DNA of 33,842 nt from a virus. The stretch covers positions 1 through 33,842 of IMG/VR virus record IMGVR_UViG_3300032331_002958; one strand, given 5' to 3'. Shown piece by piece: positions 32,578-33,842 of the stretch. Each line of letters opens with the position of its first letter. Position 1 is the first letter of the stretch. The notes below the pieces were generated by a model. The model searched no databases and was not told where the DNA came from. It saw only the letters and a list, made by a program, of their open reading frames with translations. Made by a program: the position numbers and the translations under genes.

Positions 32578-32772
32578 ATGTTAAAAGTTAAAATAGATAA
32601 TAACCAAAATTTGGAGAAAGCATTGAAAGTTCTCAAAGGAAAGGTAATCAAAACTAAGCAAACTGAAAAGTTGCGTGAGAAATTAAAATACGAGAAAAAA
32701 AGTGTTTTGAAAAGAAATCAGAAATTGAAAGCCAAATACGTCCAATCTCAAAAAAATAAAGATAATTTATAA
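32578..32772 (+). CDS. rpsU: Phage-encoded ribosomal protein bS21
   Basis: 64 residues, strongly basic. The order MLKVKI, then NLEKALKVLKGKVIKTKQ, then LREKLKYEKKSVLKRNQK, then LKAKYVQS fits the bS21 family, especially the Bacteroidota form (VxEGENxxxALKxxKRKxxKT, then KPSVxRR and a Lys-Ala-x-Tyr tail). bS21 sits near the 3' end of 16S rRNA on the small subunit and, in Bacteroidota, is reported to help hide the anti-Shine-Dalgarno sequence. The gene is alone on the plus strand inside the minus-strand head cassette and overlaps the converging next gene by 6 bases. The upstream AATAAG before ATG is only a weak ribosome site. A TATAAT at 32552 region could be its promoter. Confidence 0.75.
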   Translation: MLKVKIDNNQNLEKALKVLKGKVIKTKQTEKLREKLKYEKKSVLKRNQKLKAKYVQSQKNKDNL

Positions 32773-33468
32773 GTTGTTGTGGAGATTGTATAATCTCACA
32801 TAATTGATTTTTGAAAAAGTATCTGACTGAACCTGTTCAATGGTTTCTTGTAATTTCATACTAGTAACGTCATCTAAAGATTCTGTGATGTTACTCAATT
32901 TACCAATAGTTTTTGACTTTAATTCATCAAATTCTTTTGAGAGTTCCACATCTTCTGTCATTAATACTTTTGACAAATCTCTCTTGGAATCTTCATCTAA
33001 ATTTTCAATGTATCCCTTGATTGATTTGTTGGCTATGTTTAATAAAGTTTCAATTGGTAAATTAATGTGAGATTTAATCTCAGATGATTCACTCAATAAT
33101 TTTATTAAAGTTTTTTTACTGATAACAGTCTCCATAATTTTGTCTGGAGTACCATAAACAATATTGTCAATATCTTTGTAGTTATTTTCACACACCACAT
33201 CTTTAACCCAATATTCAATACGTTGTGTTTTTAATTTTGGTAAAAAATTTTCAATGTGTTTTAAAGATTCATTAATAAATGATTCGGCGATTTCTTTATC
33301 ATAACCTTTTTTCTTAGACAACTCAGTATAAATGTAAAACATTGTACTGGCGTTTTTATTTTCCAATACCAAATGCCTAAAGTTTTTCAACTCAATTTTA
33401 GCCGTTTCATTAACATAAGAGTTAATTAATAACTCTTCTATTTTACTCATTAATTGTCCAAATTTCAT
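32767..33468 (-). CDS. Helical protein between portal and protease, possibly a prohead core protein
   Basis: 233 residues from the ATG at 33468, preferred because a promoter box lies 14 bases before it; an upstream ATG at 33495 would add 9 residues and would run through the box. The product is helical and charged (IELKNFRHLVLENKN, then YDKEIAESFINESLKHIENF, then ELSKEFDELKSKTIGKLSNI) without hydrophobic segments. T4 has the core genes 67 and 68 at this place between portal gene 20 and protease gene 21; I infer a similar role from position and composition only. It overlaps the bS21 gene by 6 bases, tail to tail. Confidence 0.65.
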   Translation of the reverse strand: MKFGQLMSKIEELLINSYVNETAKIELKNFRHLVLENKNASTMFYIYTELSKKKGYDKEIAESFINESLKHIENFLPKLKTQRIEYWVKDVVCENNYKDIDNIVYGTPDKIMETVISKKTLIKLLSESSEIKSHINLPIETLLNIANKSIKGYIENLDEDSKRDLSKVLMTEDVELSKEFDELKSKTIGKLSNITESLDDVTSMKLQETIEQVQSDTFSKINYVRLYNLHNNL

Positions 33469-33482
33469 AATAGGTTTTATTA

Positions 33483-33490
33483 ATAAATAT
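33483..33490 (-). promoter_or_regulatory. Candidate late promoter box ATATTTAT
   Basis: Minus-strand ATATTTAT followed by TAATAAA, 14 bases before the ATG at 33468. It lies 1 base downstream of the stop codon of the portal-position gene and decides the choice of start for the following gene. Confidence 0.55.
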
Positions 33491-33491
33491 A

Positions 33492-33842
33492 TCAATCTAT
33501 TAGTTTTCTAAGAGAATCTTCAATTTCTCCTAAAGAACGACTACCCCTTTCCAAATCAATGTCATCAACACCATAAATATTTTCACGTTCTAAGATAATA
33601 TTCATGTCTTTTTTAACTGACTCGGGTGTAACTCCACCTGCTCCTGGTGTTTCTCCACCTGCCGATGGTATACTTTCAGCTGGAGGTGTTCCAAAGCTTT
33701 CTGATGGTGGTGCTTCATTACCAAATCCTTCAAATCCCCCACCTTCTGTTGGTGGATTTTCAGTTGCTCCTGAAGTACTCTTATTTCCATATAATCTATC
33801 AAGACTATCAAAGATACCTGTCTTAGTAATAACGTTACCTGT
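33492..33842 (-). CDS. C-terminal part of the portal-position protein (gp20-like by location)
   Basis: 116 residues visible, entering from the right edge with an open frame and ending TGA at 33492-33494. The visible part is a Gly/Pro/Glu-rich, probably flexible stretch (GGGFEGFGNEAPPSESFG, then AGGETPGAGGV), then a short helical end (IYGVDDIDLERGS, then LGEIEDSLRKLID). The T4 order puts portal vertex protein gp20 just before the core, protease, scaffold and capsid genes. The visible part lacks a diagnostic portal motif, so the name rests only on position. Confidence 0.5.
   Translation of the reverse strand, partial: TGNVITKTGIFDSLDRLYGNKSTSGATENPPTEGGGFEGFGNEAPPSESFGTPPAESIPSAGGETPGAGGVTPESVKKDMNIILERENIYGVDDIDLERGSRSLGEIEDSLRKLID

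Overview
The window is a piece of a T4-superfamily contractile-tailed phage (Caudoviricetes, myovirus type) that most likely infects a member of the Bacteroidota. The phage assignment rests on a head cassette in T4 order on the minus strand at the right end (portal C-terminus, core-like protein, gp21-type prohead protease, gp22-type scaffold, gp23-type major capsid protein), a gp55-like late sigma factor, a gp5-type OB-fold baseplate protein, PhoH, dUTPase and a DEDDy exonuclease. The host assignment rests on a DUF4494-like small protein, a ribosomal protein bS21 of Bacteroidota type, AT-rich start regions without strong Shine-Dalgarno sequences, and low GC. Nearly all of the window is coding; I see no tRNA, CRISPR array, integrase or transposon.

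Layout. 1-6435 (minus): four virion or adhesin genes. Two are strings of small domains joined by long Thr/Pro linkers. One has an N-terminal anchor-like module followed by a domain that resembles LCIB/theta-type carbonic anhydrases. One is a large protein that looks LamG/concanavalin-like. 6481-9025 (plus): five conserved phage genes of unknown role, one a solitary WYL domain. 9074-18911 (plus): a tightly packed, often overlapping run in which six glycosyltransferase-like genes and a nucleotide-sugar-dehydrogenase homologue alternate with nucleic-acid and nucleotide genes (exonuclease, dUTPase, PhoH, HAD phosphatase). 18911-25260 (plus): late sigma factor, then baseplate and tail genes. 25257-27274: small virion-type and unknown genes on both strands. 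27356-33842 (minus): the head cassette, interrupted by one plus-strand gene for bS21.

Regulation. A box RTATTTAT followed after 1-4 bases by TAAA recurs just upstream of start codons, always in the coding orientation. It lies exactly 14 bases from the start in four cases and is present once per strand in the divergent region 6436-6480. I infer that it is this phage's late promoter, possibly read by the encoded gp55-like factor. Two strong hairpin terminators follow the capsid gene and the DUF4494-like gene.

How the parts may work together. The protease, scaffold and capsid genes build the head, and several other proteins carry a helix ending in (I/L)-x-E that may be a packaging and cleavage signal. 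The glycosyltransferases could decorate the Thr-rich virion linkers, the capsid, or DNA. The carbonic-anhydrase-like domain, apparently mounted on the same anchor module as an adhesin, is the most unexpected item. Family names come from memory of motifs, without database searches.
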